A stretch of DNA of 60,964 nt, from NCBI GenBank assembly GCA_016463095.1, contig JAEMSA010000006.1, positions 1-60,964 of the forward strand, given 5' to 3'. Source of the DNA: Candidatus Nanopelagicales bacterium (GTDB lineage Bacteria > Actinomycetota > Actinomycetes > S36-B12 > UBA5976). Shown here piece by piece: positions 27,001 through 35,007 of this stretch. Position 1 is the stretch's first letter; the number at the start of each line of letters is the position of its first letter. The translations under genes and the position numbers were made by a program. The notes under the pieces are model-generated. The model was not told the DNA's origin, searched no databases, and saw only the letters and a program-made list of their open reading frames with translations.

Positions 27001-27160
27001 GTTTACCATTTGCAGTTGGGGGTCCTTCATAAAAGATCCAACTATTATTTTCATCTCTTTGGTTTAGGGATTTATGAAAAATCTCCTCAGATTCCCACAT
27101 GTCCAATACTTCGCGTTCCATTTCAGGAAGGTTGATGCGATTGGGTACCTCGCGATACAC
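24026..27160 (-). CDS. ileS: Isoleucyl-tRNA synthetase (IleRS2-like, GxHH signature)
   Basis: IleRS charges tRNA-Ile and edits mischarged valine. The 1044-residue protein has the class I fold, the editing domain insert (GWDCHGLPVE before it, WTTTPWT and GTGIVHQSPAFGAED within it), zinc-binding-like cysteines (CPRCG, CPEC) and the KMSKH loop (599-603). In place of the usual HxGH signature it has G55-A-H57-H58, with first and third residues swapped. That form is known in some IleRS2 enzymes and has been linked to very high mupirocin resistance. The start is a GTG with AGGAAGG upstream. No T-box signature was seen in the 96-base leader. Confidence 0.96.
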   Translation of the reverse strand: MYREVPNRINLPEMEREVLDMWESEEIFHKSLNQRDENNSWIFYEGPPTANGKPGAHHVEARVFKDVFPRFKAMQGYYVPRYAGWDCHGLPVELAVEKELGFTGKTDIEKYGVAEFNAKCRESVLRNVNDFTTMTSRMGYWVDFDKAYWTMNPSYVESVWWSLKEIHKKGLLVSDYRVSPYCPRCGTGLSDHELALGYETITDQSVYLKFPVLDGDLFQKYKNLSLLVWTTTPWTTISNTAAAVGPKIDYLIVELADEHFVIAEALVALLGDEIKVKETVKGKDLEGIHYQPPFGKTLFEDDAPAALHSVVLADYVTTEDGTGIVHQSPAFGAEDLQVCRKYGLPVVNPVQADGHFAPHTPLVAGQFFKKADKDIVKDLKKRGILFKDLAYEHQYPHCWRCHTPLMYYAQPSWYIRTTQIKDALLRENEKTNWFPNTIKHGRYGDWLNNNIDWALSRNRYWGTPLPIWICEDKHQTAVGSLKELSELSGQDVTNTDPHRPFVDDITIPCPECKKIAQRVPEVIDCWYDSGAMPFAQLSYPQKNSELFKKSYPADFICEAIDQTRGWFYTLMAIGTLVFDQSSYKNVVTLGHILDEKGRKMSKHLGNVLEPIALMDEHGADSVRWFMLASGSPWQSRRVGHAAIQEVTRKVLLTYWNTASFLSLYTRLSTYNPGDKVLARKDRPEIDQWLLSLVDDAVLQVTNALENFDTQKAGRVLADVVDDMSNWYVRRNRRRFWDGDPVALATLHEALRTITLIMAPFVPFITERVWQDMFKTTTDTSLQSVHLANWPKANKSEIRTDLIENMGLIRRLVELGRAARAEGKIKNRQPLSRALVAAKNWDKVPQDLRDQLAEELNILDLQSLGETGDLVNVALKANFRTLGARYSQETPAIAKEITKADAPSLVKQLRTNNKAVIKLEDQEFEITTEDVIITETPREGWSVVSQDGETIALDLEISPELRSLGISREVIRMIQEARKTSGLDVSDRINLKYHTTDEQVGSSISENMEVIKSEVLALSFAAEKATSDPTTKDEDLNLEIWIEKA

Positions 27161-27201
27161 GTTTTGGACACCTTCCTAACTTTTAATAAACGAGAAATAA
27201 G

Positions 27202-27234
27202 AAAAAAGTGGGCTCTCGTAGTTTAGGAGAACCC
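27202..27234 (-). terminator. Hairpin with T-tract upstream of ileS (minus strand)
   Basis: On the minus strand GGGTTCTC (27234-27227) pairs with GAGAGCCC (27217-27210) with one mismatch around a 9-base loop, followed by AC and then TTTTTT (27207-27202). This is the form of an intrinsic terminator, about 40 bases before the ileS start. It may be a leader attenuator, or it may stop antisense transcription coming from lspA. Confidence 0.45.
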
Positions 27235-27243
27235 TGATACGCG

Positions 27244-27256
27244 TAGTGTTCGCTAG
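27244..27256 (+). promoter_or_regulatory. Leaderless-type -10 box for lspA
   Basis: TAGTGT (27244-27249) fits the TANNNT -10 consensus of Actinobacteria and ends 7 bases before the lspA GTG at 27257. No ribosome-binding site is visible, so transcription probably starts at or next to the start codon. Confidence 0.5.
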
Positions 27257-27775
27257 GTGAAGAGTCGCACATATTTGCAAGAATTAATGCTGAGAATGGC
27301 ACTAGGCGTAATCGTTCTAGATTTAATAACCAAAGACTTAGCTGTGCGGTTTCTGGAAAATTCGTCAAACATTGTGCTGATTCCAGCTATTTTTGGCCAG
27401 AGTGCTGGCCCTGTGCTGCAACTAACCTTCGTCAGAAACTCAGGGGCAGCCTTTAGTTTGGGTTCCAATACCACCTGGGTATTTACGCTGTTGGCCTTTG
27501 TGATTTCGTTCTATATATATAGAACAGGACGAAAAGTAGTCAGATTAAGTTGGGCTATTTGCTTAGGGGCAATGCTGGGCGGGGCAGTAGGTAATTTAAT
27601 TGATCGTTTATTTAGATCACCTGGGGTCTTTCGTGGAGCAGTGGTGGATTTCATCCAGATTCCCTATTGGGCCATCTTTAATATTGCTGACATGGGTGTG
27701 AGTATTTCTGCGGTAATTATTGCTGCCATGACTTTATTTGGAAAAGATCCTTATAAAAAGAGTTCAAAAAAATGA
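27257..27775 (+). CDS. lspA: Lipoprotein signal peptidase LspA
   Basis: LspA is the membrane aspartyl protease that removes signal peptides from prolipoproteins after Lgt has added lipid. The 172-residue product has four hydrophobic helices and both catalytic-Asp blocks, GNLIDR and FNIADMGVS. The GTG at 27257 has no ribosome-binding site but sits 7 bases after a TAGTGT box, suggesting a leaderless mRNA. Its stop overlaps the next gene (ATGA). Lgt is encoded elsewhere in this window (43656-44489). Confidence 0.95.
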   Translation: MKSRTYLQELMLRMALGVIVLDLITKDLAVRFLENSSNIVLIPAIFGQSAGPVLQLTFVRNSGAAFSLGSNTTWVFTLLAFVISFYIYRTGRKVVRLSWAICLGAMLGGAVGNLIDRLFRSPGVFRGAVVDFIQIPYWAIFNIADMGVSISAVIIAAMTLFGKDPYKKSSKK

Positions 27776-28695
27776 GTGAATATTTGTTAGAAGTTGAAGA
27801 ATCTCAAGAGGGTTTAAGAATTGATGCCCTGCTTTCTTCCAGTTTCGATCTATCTCGAACCAAAGTTGCCTCAGATATTGATGCTGGTTCTGTTTTAGTT
27901 AATGGCAAAATAGCTTTAAAGTCTCACCGTGTTACAACTGGTGACAAAATTATATATAACCCAATTATTAAAACAGCGATAAATCCAGCTGATCAGGTAA
28001 CAACAATTCCTATCTTGTTTGCTGATGAAGATATTGTCGTAATAGATAAACCAGTTGGTGTTGCAGTTCACGCCAGTCCTGGTTGGGAAGGTCCAACTGT
28101 CACAGCATCTTTGAGCGCACTTGGTCACACAATCTCTACAAGTGGTGCACCAGAAAGACAAGGTATTGTGCATCGCCTAGATGTTGGAACAAGTGGTGTG
28201 ATGGTTGTGGCAAAAAGTGAATTAGCCTACGAAAGTTTGAAAGATCAATTTAGAGATAGAACAGTGAAAAAGATTTATCACGCACTAGTACAAGGTCATC
28301 CTGATCCTTCCAAAGGAACAATTGATGCCCCAATTGATAGGCATCCACAAGAAAATTACAAATACGCGGTAGTAAATGGTGGAAAAGACAGTGTGACTCA
28401 TTATGAAACCATGGAAGCTTTTGCTGGTGCATCACTTTTAAAGATTGAGTTAGAAACAGGCAGAACACATCAAATCAGAGTTCATATGGCAGCCATTAAG
28501 CATCCCTGTGTTGGGGATTCAATGTATGGAGCAGATCCCAAGCTGGCCGTAAAACTTGAATTGCTGCGCCAGTGGTTACATGCCTCTGAGTTAACACTTC
28601 GTCACCCAAAAACTGGGGTAGATATGACTTTTAACTCCACTTATCCTCAAGACTTAACATTAAGTCTTACCCGCATCGCCGAGGCGTATAAGTAA
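27772..28695 (+). CDS. rluD: RluD-family 23S rRNA pseudouridine synthase
   Basis: The 307-residue protein has an N-terminal S4 RNA-binding domain (about 14-60, RIDALLSS..ASDIDAGSVLVNGK) and the RluA/RluD catalytic domain with HRLDVGTSGVMVVAK, which contains the catalytic Asp. The C-terminal block GRTHQIRVHMA is also typical. Expected activity is pseudouridine formation in 23S rRNA helix 69, although members of this family differ in target. The order lspA-rluD-dnaE is standard in Actinobacteria. The start overlaps lspA by 4 bases. Confidence 0.88.
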   Translation: MSEYLLEVEESQEGLRIDALLSSSFDLSRTKVASDIDAGSVLVNGKIALKSHRVTTGDKIIYNPIIKTAINPADQVTTIPILFADEDIVVIDKPVGVAVHASPGWEGPTVTASLSALGHTISTSGAPERQGIVHRLDVGTSGVMVVAKSELAYESLKDQFRDRTVKKIYHALVQGHPDPSKGTIDAPIDRHPQENYKYAVVNGGKDSVTHYETMEAFAGASLLKIELETGRTHQIRVHMAAIKHPCVGDSMYGADPKLAVKLELLRQWLHASELTLRHPKTGVDMTFNSTYPQDLTLSLTRIAEAYK

Positions 28696-28774
28696 AATTG
28701 TCAGCAGTAAGACATAAATTAGTAGTACAAATCTTCCCCTTGTATTTTTCAAAAGAAAGGACCTTTAGTTAGTC

Positions 28775-31700
28775 ATGTCCGATCGTGATTCTTTTGTTCA
28801 TCTTCATGTTCATACCGAATATTCAATGCTTGATGGTGCTGCTCGACTAAATCCGTTAATGAGTGAAACTAAAAGGCTAGGAATGCCTGCTATTGCTATT
28901 ACAGATCATGGAAACCTTTATGGTGCATTTGATTTTTATAAACATGCCAACGAGCAAGGTATTAAACCAATAATTGGCATTGAAGGTTATTACGCACCTA
29001 ACGGTCGTAAATCTAGGGAGATGTTGGATTTTGGTAGCAGTTCAAAAAGTGAAGATCAAGAGTTTGGGCGAGGTAAATCTCCTTACACTCACATCACCAT
29101 GTGGGCGACAACCACTGAAGCAATGCATAACCTATTTCGAATCTCATCACTTGCCAGCATTGAAGGTTATTACTACAAACCAAGATTTGATTATGAATTA
29201 TTCGAAAAATATGGCAAAGGATTAATTGCCACTACAGGTTGTCCATCTGGTGAAGTGAATAGATGGTTACAGGTCGGAGATGAGAAAAAAGCCCGAGAAG
29301 TTGCTGGTGCTATGCAAGAAGTTTTTGGTAAAGAAAACTATTTCTGTGAGCTAATGGATCATGGTTTAGATATAGAAACAAAAACTCGACCAGCATTACT
29401 AAAGATTGCTAAAGATTTAAATATTCCTCTAGTTGCCACGAATGATTTGCATTACACCTACGCCGCTGATGCTGCATCACATGAAGTGCTGCTGTGTGTT
29501 GGCACTAGAACAACTATGAGTGATCCAAATAGATTCAAATTTGATGCTCAAGATTTCTACTTAAAATCCCCAGCAGAAATGCGCTCCTTGTGGAAGGATT
29601 TTCCAGAAGCTTGCGATAACACTTTATTGATTGCTGAGCGATGTGATGTGAAGTTTACTGAAGGCGCCAATCTAATGCCCAGTTTTGAGGTACCAGCTGG
29701 TGAGACTGAAGAAACCTGGTTGGCTAAAGAAGTTCAAATTGGATTAGCAAAAAGATTTAAAAACCAAATTCCTGATACCCATCAAAAACAAGCAGAATAT
29801 GAAATAAACGTAATTAATCAAATGGGTTTTCCTAGTTACTTTCTAGTGGTAGCAGATTTGGTTAGCTATGCCAAAGTAAACAAAATTAGAGTGGGACCAG
29901 GGCGAGGTTCTGCTGGGGGATCGGTAATTGCATTTGCGTTAGGAATAACCGAATTAGATCCATTAAAACATGGTTTGTTGTTTGAAAGATTCTTAAATCC
30001 TGAAAGAGTTTCCCTACCTGATATTGATATTGACTTTGATGAAAAAAGACGCGCTGACATGATTCGTTATGCCACCACAAAATATGGATCAGATCACGTT
30101 TCACAAATCATCACCTACGGAACCATTAAAGCCAAAGCTGCAATTAAAGATTCAGCACGAGTTTTAGGTTATCCTTTTGCGGTTTCTGATAAAATTACCA
30201 AACTCATTCCACCACCAGTTGTGGGCAAAGACATGTCACTTGCCTCAATTTTTGATAAAACTGATGATCGCTTCAAAGAAGCAAACGAGTTTCGAAATCT
30301 TTATAAAGCAGATCCTGATGCGCAACGAATCGTTGACACAGCCCGGGGACTGGAAGGTTTAAGAAGACAACCAGGAGTACACGCAGCAGGCGTAATTTTA
30401 TGTCGCGAACCATTAATTGATGTGGTGCCTTTGTGGAAACGCGAACAAGACGGTGCCATCATCACTCAATTTGATATGGGGGCTTGTGAATCTTTAGGGC
30501 TTCTGAAGATGGACTTTTTAGGTTTAAGAAATCTAACTGTGTTAGATGATTGTTTAGCGCACATTAAACGAAACCAAAATATTGAATTTACTTTAGAAGA
30601 GCTAGAACTAACAGATAAACCAACTTATGAACTATTAAGTAGGGGAGACACTTTAGGAGTCTTTCAACTAGACGGGGCACCGATGAGAGCATTACTTCGC
30701 TCCATGCAACCAGACAATTTTGAACACATTTCAGCGGTGCTGGCACTTTATCGACCAGGACCAATGGGAGTAAACGCACACAATGATTACGCAGATAGAA
30801 AAAATAAAAGAACGCAAGTTAAACCAATACATGAAGACTTAGCTGAACCACTAGATGAAATTTTGTCTGATACCTACGGACTGATTGTTTACCAAGAACA
30901 AGTAATGGCCATCGCACAAAAAGTGGCTGATTATTCATTGGGTAAAGCCGATTTGTTAAGACGTGCGATGGGTAAGAAAAAGAAAGAAATTCTTGACCAA
31001 GAATTTGTGCCCTTTAGAGATGGGATGCGCGCCAATAAATACAGTGAAGACGCCATCAAAACTTTGTGGGACACCTTGGTTCCCTTCTCAGATTATGCAT
31101 TTAACCGTGCACATACTGCAGGTTATGGATTAGTTTCTTATTGGACTGCTTATTTGAAAGCAAATTTTCCAGCAGAATATATGGCAGCACTGCTATCCAG
31201 TGTTAAAGATGATCGAGATAAGTTAGCAATTTATTTAAACGAATGTCGTCGCATGGGCATCAAAGTTTTGCCACCAGATGTTAATGAATCCTTAAGTGAA
31301 TTTGCACCTGTAGGAAATGATATTCGTTTTGGTTTATCAGCAATTAAAAACGTGGGTGAAAATGTGGTGGAGGCTCTTATTAGTTCCAGGCAAAAAAATG
31401 AGAGATTTAGTGACTTTTTTGATTTCTTGAAAAAAGTAGATCCAGCTGTGTGCAGTAAAAGAGTTATTGAAGCACTAATTAAAGCTGGGGCATTTGATTC
31501 CCTAGGACATTCTCGAAAAGGTTTACTAAGTGTGCACATAGAAGCAGTTGAAAGTGCTAGTGAATCTAAACGAGCTGAATCAATTGGACAATATGACTTA
31601 TTTGGATCCTCAAGTGGTGAAACTGTTTCAATCACTGGAGCACAAATTTCAATTCCGGAAGGTGAATGGGATAAAGCAATATTGCTCAATTTTGAAAGAG

Positions 31701-32302
31701 AAATGTTGGGTCTTTATGTGAGTGATCACCCACTTTTGGGAATTGAACATTTATTAAACAGATTCTCTGATACTTCCATGGCAGATATTACCCACGGTAA
31801 CAAAAATGATGGCGAAATTGTTACTGTCGCAGGTTTAGTAACAAATATTCAACGAAAAGTTACCAAACAAGGTGCGTCATGGGCCATAGTCACGCTAGAA
31901 GATCTAGCCGGCGCTGTTGATTTAATGGTTTTTTCTCAAACGTATGCCAATGTGTCGGGACTAATTCATGATGATGCCATTTTGGCAGTGAAAGCAAAAA
32001 TTGATGCCAGAGAAGAAGAAAGTCCAAAACTTGTGGCATTGGAATTTTCAGTGCCAGATTTAAATAAACAACGCACTGGTCCAGTGATAGTTAAATTACC
32101 TTTAACCAGGTGCACTCCACCTGTGGTTGATTCCATTAAATCAGTTTTGCAAACACATCCTGGTTCAGTGGAGGTTCATTTGCATTTAACTAATGGAGAA
32201 AAAACCACAGTCATGAAAATTGATGAAAAATTAAGAGTGGAGCCAACTTCTGCATTGTTTGGTGAATTAAAGGCATTGCTGGGACCAAGTGCTGTTGCTT
32301 AA
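28775..32302 (+). CDS. dnaE: DNA polymerase III alpha subunit DnaE
   Basis: DnaE is the replicative polymerase. The 1175-residue protein begins with a PHP domain in which the metal-binding positions appear intact (HLHVHTEYSMLD, ITDHG, IEGYYA, HITMWA, TTGCPSGE, TNDLHY), consistent with proofreading by this domain as known for mycobacterial DnaE1. The polymerase active site shows PDIDIDFD (Asp416, Asp418) and the third Asp in LKMDFLGLRNLTV. A C-terminal OB fold follows (IVTVAGLVTNIQRK). GAAAGGA lies about 13 bases before the ATG. The stop shares TTAA with the opposing LON gene. Confidence 0.97.
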   Translation: MSDRDSFVHLHVHTEYSMLDGAARLNPLMSETKRLGMPAIAITDHGNLYGAFDFYKHANEQGIKPIIGIEGYYAPNGRKSREMLDFGSSSKSEDQEFGRGKSPYTHITMWATTTEAMHNLFRISSLASIEGYYYKPRFDYELFEKYGKGLIATTGCPSGEVNRWLQVGDEKKAREVAGAMQEVFGKENYFCELMDHGLDIETKTRPALLKIAKDLNIPLVATNDLHYTYAADAASHEVLLCVGTRTTMSDPNRFKFDAQDFYLKSPAEMRSLWKDFPEACDNTLLIAERCDVKFTEGANLMPSFEVPAGETEETWLAKEVQIGLAKRFKNQIPDTHQKQAEYEINVINQMGFPSYFLVVADLVSYAKVNKIRVGPGRGSAGGSVIAFALGITELDPLKHGLLFERFLNPERVSLPDIDIDFDEKRRADMIRYATTKYGSDHVSQIITYGTIKAKAAIKDSARVLGYPFAVSDKITKLIPPPVVGKDMSLASIFDKTDDRFKEANEFRNLYKADPDAQRIVDTARGLEGLRRQPGVHAAGVILCREPLIDVVPLWKREQDGAIITQFDMGACESLGLLKMDFLGLRNLTVLDDCLAHIKRNQNIEFTLEELELTDKPTYELLSRGDTLGVFQLDGAPMRALLRSMQPDNFEHISAVLALYRPGPMGVNAHNDYADRKNKRTQVKPIHEDLAEPLDEILSDTYGLIVYQEQVMAIAQKVADYSLGKADLLRRAMGKKKKEILDQEFVPFRDGMRANKYSEDAIKTLWDTLVPFSDYAFNRAHTAGYGLVSYWTAYLKANFPAEYMAALLSSVKDDRDKLAIYLNECRRMGIKVLPPDVNESLSEFAPVGNDIRFGLSAIKNVGENVVEALISSRQKNERFSDFFDFLKKVDPAVCSKRVIEALIKAGAFDSLGHSRKGLLSVHIEAVESASESKRAESIGQYDLFGSSSGETVSITGAQISIPEGEWDKAILLNFEREMLGLYVSDHPLLGIEHLLNRFSDTSMADITHGNKNDGEIVTVAGLVTNIQRKVTKQGASWAIVTLEDLAGAVDLMVFSQTYANVSGLIHDDAILAVKAKIDAREEESPKLVALEFSVPDLNKQRTGPVIVKLPLTRCTPPVVDSIKSVLQTHPGSVEVHLHLTNGEKTTVMKIDEKLRVEPTSALFGELKALLGPSAVA

Positions 32303-32976
32303 TTAGGACTAATAGTCACTCTTGTTAAAAACGGGGTAGGCACACTAGGGATTTCCTGCATCAAGATTGTTTCACGATTAATTATTTTCATCACAGCTTT
32401 CAATCTTAAGTTGGCATCATCCATGTTTAAAAGACTTTGTTGTTCTAGTGAAGTTAAAGGCAATAGTCCACCGATTAAAAAACTTAAAGCTGAAGGTTCT
32501 GAGGGTAAATCGTGAGCAGAGTTGTCATTGTCAGCATCCATCATCATCATGAAATCAGCACATTTTTCTTGAGCCAAACTAATTATTGCGGGATCAAAAT
32601 CAACTGGTAATTCTGGACGAACACTAACTTCACCAATCAAGTAGGGAGCTTTACTCACACTTAGTGATCGAATATCAAATCGTTCACCACCCATAACCAT
32701 TATTTCAAAAGTTCCATCATCATTTGCTGCAGTTTTTCTCAAAACTGCGATAGTTCCGACTTCTGCAATCTGGGGAAGATCATGGTCAGTTTCTGAACCT
32801 TTAACTATGGAAACAATCCCAAAACGTTGCTCAGGCTCAGGTAGCGCTAATAAATCGGCAATTAAACGTCTATATCTGTTTTCGAAAATGTGTAACGGCA
32901 TTAATTGATGTGGCATCAAAACAGTGTTGAGAGGAAATATTGGCAACATCAGCTGATTCGAATCTTCATCTCTCAT
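32299..32976 (-). CDS. LON peptidase substrate-binding-domain protein
   Basis: This 225-residue protein has only the N-terminal LON domain (MLPIFPLNTVLMPHQLMPLHIFENRYRRLI..) with no ATPase or protease part, like the COG2802 proteins of Actinobacteria. Its role is unknown. I chose the ATG at 32976 (MRDEDSNQ), because it lies 6 bases after a TATTCT -10 box and has no ribosome-binding site, a leaderless arrangement. The longer open frame upstream overlaps hisD antisense and is rejected. Its stop overlaps that of dnaE. Confidence 0.82.
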   Translation of the reverse strand: MRDEDSNQLMLPIFPLNTVLMPHQLMPLHIFENRYRRLIADLLALPEPEQRFGIVSIVKGSETDHDLPQIAEVGTIAVLRKTAANDDGTFEIMVMGGERFDIRSLSVSKAPYLIGEVSVRPELPVDFDPAIISLAQEKCADFMMMMDADNDNSAHDLPSEPSALSFLIGGLLPLTSLEQQSLLNMDDANLRLKAVMKIINRETILMQEIPSVPTPFLTRVTISPN

Positions 32977-32988
32977 GGCTTTAGAATA
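32977..32988 (-). promoter_or_regulatory. Leaderless-type -10 box for the LON-domain gene
   Basis: On the minus strand TATTCT (32988-32983) ends 6 bases before the ATG at 32976, with no ribosome-binding site between. The whole divergent spacer to hisD is 52 bases. Confidence 0.5.
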
Positions 32989-33015
32989 TGACAAGAATCC
33001 AAAGTGAGCATCCCG

Positions 33016-33028
33016 TAGAATTAAATAT
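33016..33028 (+). promoter_or_regulatory. Leaderless-type -10 box for hisD
   Basis: TAGAAT (33016-33021) ends 7 bases before the hisD ATG at 33029. The interval TAAATAT contains no ribosome-binding site, so transcription is inferred to start at the ATG. The spacer is shared with the opposing LON-domain promoter. Confidence 0.55.
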
Positions 33029-34324
33029 ATGATTCGCCGTATTGACTTAAGAAAAATCGAGAAATTGCCTCGAACTGTAGTGCAGCGTGCCCAAGTTGAT
33101 GTTGATTCGGTAATTAGTGTGGTTAAACCCATTATTGAAGACATCAAAAACAATGGCGATAAGGCCATCATGGCCTGGACCGAGAAACTTGACGGGGTAA
33201 AGCCAGCATCGTTGCTGGTACCCATAGAAGTAATTGACAAAGCTTTTAGCGAAATGTCTACTGATGTTATTGAGGCATTACAAGAAGCAATTAGACGATC
33301 TCAAATCGTGCACAAATCTCAAATTCGAAAAGATTCAACAACAGAAGTTGTTGAGGGCGGATCAGTAAGTGAGCGGTGGCTACCTGTTGATCGCGTAGGA
33401 CTTTATGTTCCAGGTGGTAATGCTGTCTATCCATCAAGTGTGGTGATGAATGTAGTTCCGGCACAAGTTGCTGGAGTTAGATCTATTGCTGTAGCAAGTC
33501 CAGCTCAAAAAGAAAATAATGGATGGCCCAATAAAACAATTTTGGCTGCGTGCAAACTTTTAGGTATTTCTGAAATTTATTCAGTTGGCGGGGCACAAGC
33601 CATTGCCATGTTTGCTTATGGCACAGAAACTTGTGAGCCAGTAAATATGGTCACTGGACCAGGAAATATTTATGTCACAGCCGCAAAAAGAATCCTAAGA
33701 GGATTAATCGGAATCGATAGCGAAGCAGGACCAACAGAAATTGCCATTTTGGCAGATGAGAGTGGTAACGCTAACTGGATTGCTGCAGATTTGATTAGTC
33801 AAGCAGAACATGATGTTATGGCTGCAAGTGTGCTGGTGACTACTTCAGAAGAGTTAGCTGATGCAGTGGTGGCTCAATTGCAATTACAAGTACCACAAAC
33901 CAAACATTCTGCTCGTATTACTGAAGCCTTAGCTGGAATACAAAGTGCCATTGTCTTAGTAAAAGATTTAGATCAAGGCTTAGCAGTAGTCGATCAATAT
34001 GCTGCTGAGCACTTAGAAATACATACTGTAGATGCCCAAGCAATAGCTTTGAAAGTCAAAAATGCTGGTGCGATATTTGTTGGAGCACATGCACCTGTTT
34101 CTTTAGGTGATTATTTGGCTGGTAGCAACCACGTACTACCAACTGGAGGTTGTGCTTGCCACTCTTCTGGATTATCTGTACAAACATTCCTTAAAGGAGT
34201 TCATTACATTAATTACTCTGCAGATGCATTGCAAGAGGCGGCAAATCAAATAAGAACTCTTGCTCAGGCAGAAGATTTACCAGCACATGCTCAAGCTGTT
34301 GATATTAGGTTCGAAACACCTTGA
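33029..34324 (+). CDS. hisD: Histidinol dehydrogenase HisD
   Basis: HisD oxidises histidinol to histidine in two NAD-dependent steps. The 431-residue product has the family blocks [54 protein letters not shown] and AEHLEIHT, covering the zinc and substrate ligands. It is first in the his run and is followed by hisB after 66 bases. The hisC gene that normally lies between them in Actinobacteria is absent here. Confidence 0.96.
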   Translation: MIRRIDLRKIEKLPRTVVQRAQVDVDSVISVVKPIIEDIKNNGDKAIMAWTEKLDGVKPASLLVPIEVIDKAFSEMSTDVIEALQEAIRRSQIVHKSQIRKDSTTEVVEGGSVSERWLPVDRVGLYVPGGNAVYPSSVVMNVVPAQVAGVRSIAVASPAQKENNGWPNKTILAACKLLGISEIYSVGGAQAIAMFAYGTETCEPVNMVTGPGNIYVTAAKRILRGLIGIDSEAGPTEIAILADESGNANWIAADLISQAEHDVMAASVLVTTSEELADAVVAQLQLQVPQTKHSARITEALAGIQSAIVLVKDLDQGLAVVDQYAAEHLEIHTVDAQAIALKVKNAGAIFVGAHAPVSLGDYLAGSNHVLPTGGCACHSSGLSVQTFLKGVHYINYSADALQEAANQIRTLAQAEDLPAHAQAVDIRFETP

Positions 34325-34330
34325 CCGAAG

Positions 34331-34359
34331 TCAATGATAAATCATTGATGAACGATAAT
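34331..34359 (+). promoter_or_regulatory. Perfect inverted repeat and -10 box before hisB
   Basis: TCAATGAT (34331-34338) and ATCATTGA (34341-34348) form a perfect 8-bp inverted repeat with a 2-base spacer. GATAAT (34354-34359), close to TATAAT, follows 5 bases later. The arrangement suggests an internal promoter with an operator across its -35 to -10 region, controlling hisB and later genes. The binding protein is unknown. Confidence 0.45.
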
Positions 34360-34390
34360 TAGATAAAACCAAAACAAGAAGGAGTAAGTC

Positions 34391-34978
34391 GTGAGTAGAA
34401 AAGGGCGGGTAGCTCGCACTACTAAAGAAAGCGACGTACTTGTTGAAATAGATTTAGATGGAACAGGTGAAGTTGTAGTTGATACCGGCGTTCCTTTTTA
34501 TGACCACATGTTGAGTCAACTAGGTAAACACGGTGCATTTGATTTGAAAGTAAAAACAAAAGGTGATATTTCAGTTGATGAACACCACACCATAGAAGAC
34601 ACCGCTTTGGCACTTGGTGCTGCCTTTAAAGAAGCTTTGGGAGACAAAGCAGGAATTAGAAGATATGGTGATGCAACTTTGCCTCTGGATGAAGTTTTAG
34701 TTCGTGCAGCGGTTGATTTATCTGGCAGACCATATTTAGTGCACAGTGAAACAGATATTGCTCCCATGATTGGTACTTATGACACCACGCTTACGAAACA
34801 TATTTGGGAATCCTTTGTTAACAGCGCAGATATTACTTTGCACATAAAAGTACTTGAAGGAAGAAATGCTCACCACGTTGTGGAAGCCCAATTTAAAGCG
34901 GTTGCTAGAGCATTAAGAGATGCGGTAGCTTTTGACGCTAAATCTGTGGGTATTCCTTCAACCAAGGGTGTGCTGTAG
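34391..34978 (+). CDS. hisB: Imidazoleglycerol-phosphate dehydratase HisB
   Basis: HisB dehydrates imidazole glycerol phosphate to imidazole acetol phosphate using manganese. The 195-residue monofunctional enzyme shows both metal motifs: DEHHTIED and, in the second half, NAHHVVEAQFK. The PFYDHML segment is also typical. The start is a GTG at 34391 with GAAGGAG at 34378-34384. It is separated from hisH by 29 bases that form a hairpin. Confidence 0.96.
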   Translation: MSRKGRVARTTKESDVLVEIDLDGTGEVVVDTGVPFYDHMLSQLGKHGAFDLKVKTKGDISVDEHHTIEDTALALGAAFKEALGDKAGIRRYGDATLPLDEVLVRAAVDLSGRPYLVHSETDIAPMIGTYDTTLTKHIWESFVNSADITLHIKVLEGRNAHHVVEAQFKAVARALRDAVAFDAKSVGIPSTKGVL

Positions 34979-34980
34979 AT

Positions 34981-35006
34981 AAAACTCATGTTTAAGAATG
35001 GGTTTT
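34981..35006 (+). promoter_or_regulatory. Hairpin immediately before the hisH start
   Basis: AAAACTCAT (34981-34989) pairs with ATGGGTTTT (34998-35006) through 9 pairs including one wobble, around an 8-base loop. The stem ends one base before the hisH ATG (35008), and no ribosome-binding site is visible there. It may limit hisH initiation or be a weak terminator ending in TTTT. Confidence 0.4.
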
Positions 35007-35007
35007 A

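Noticed and set aside
27161-27256. T-box riboswitch before ileS
   Set aside because: The spacer is only 96 bases and has no T-box core such as GGTGGNACC on the ileS strand.
28756-28766. Palindrome AAAGGACCTTT around the dnaE ribosome-binding site
   Set aside because: The loop would be too small for a stable RNA hairpin, and short palindromes of this kind are expected by chance.
32977-33240. Upstream extension of the LON-domain gene by 88 codons
   Set aside because: It is antisense to hisD and has no family similarity; the ATG at 32976 has a matching leaderless promoter box.
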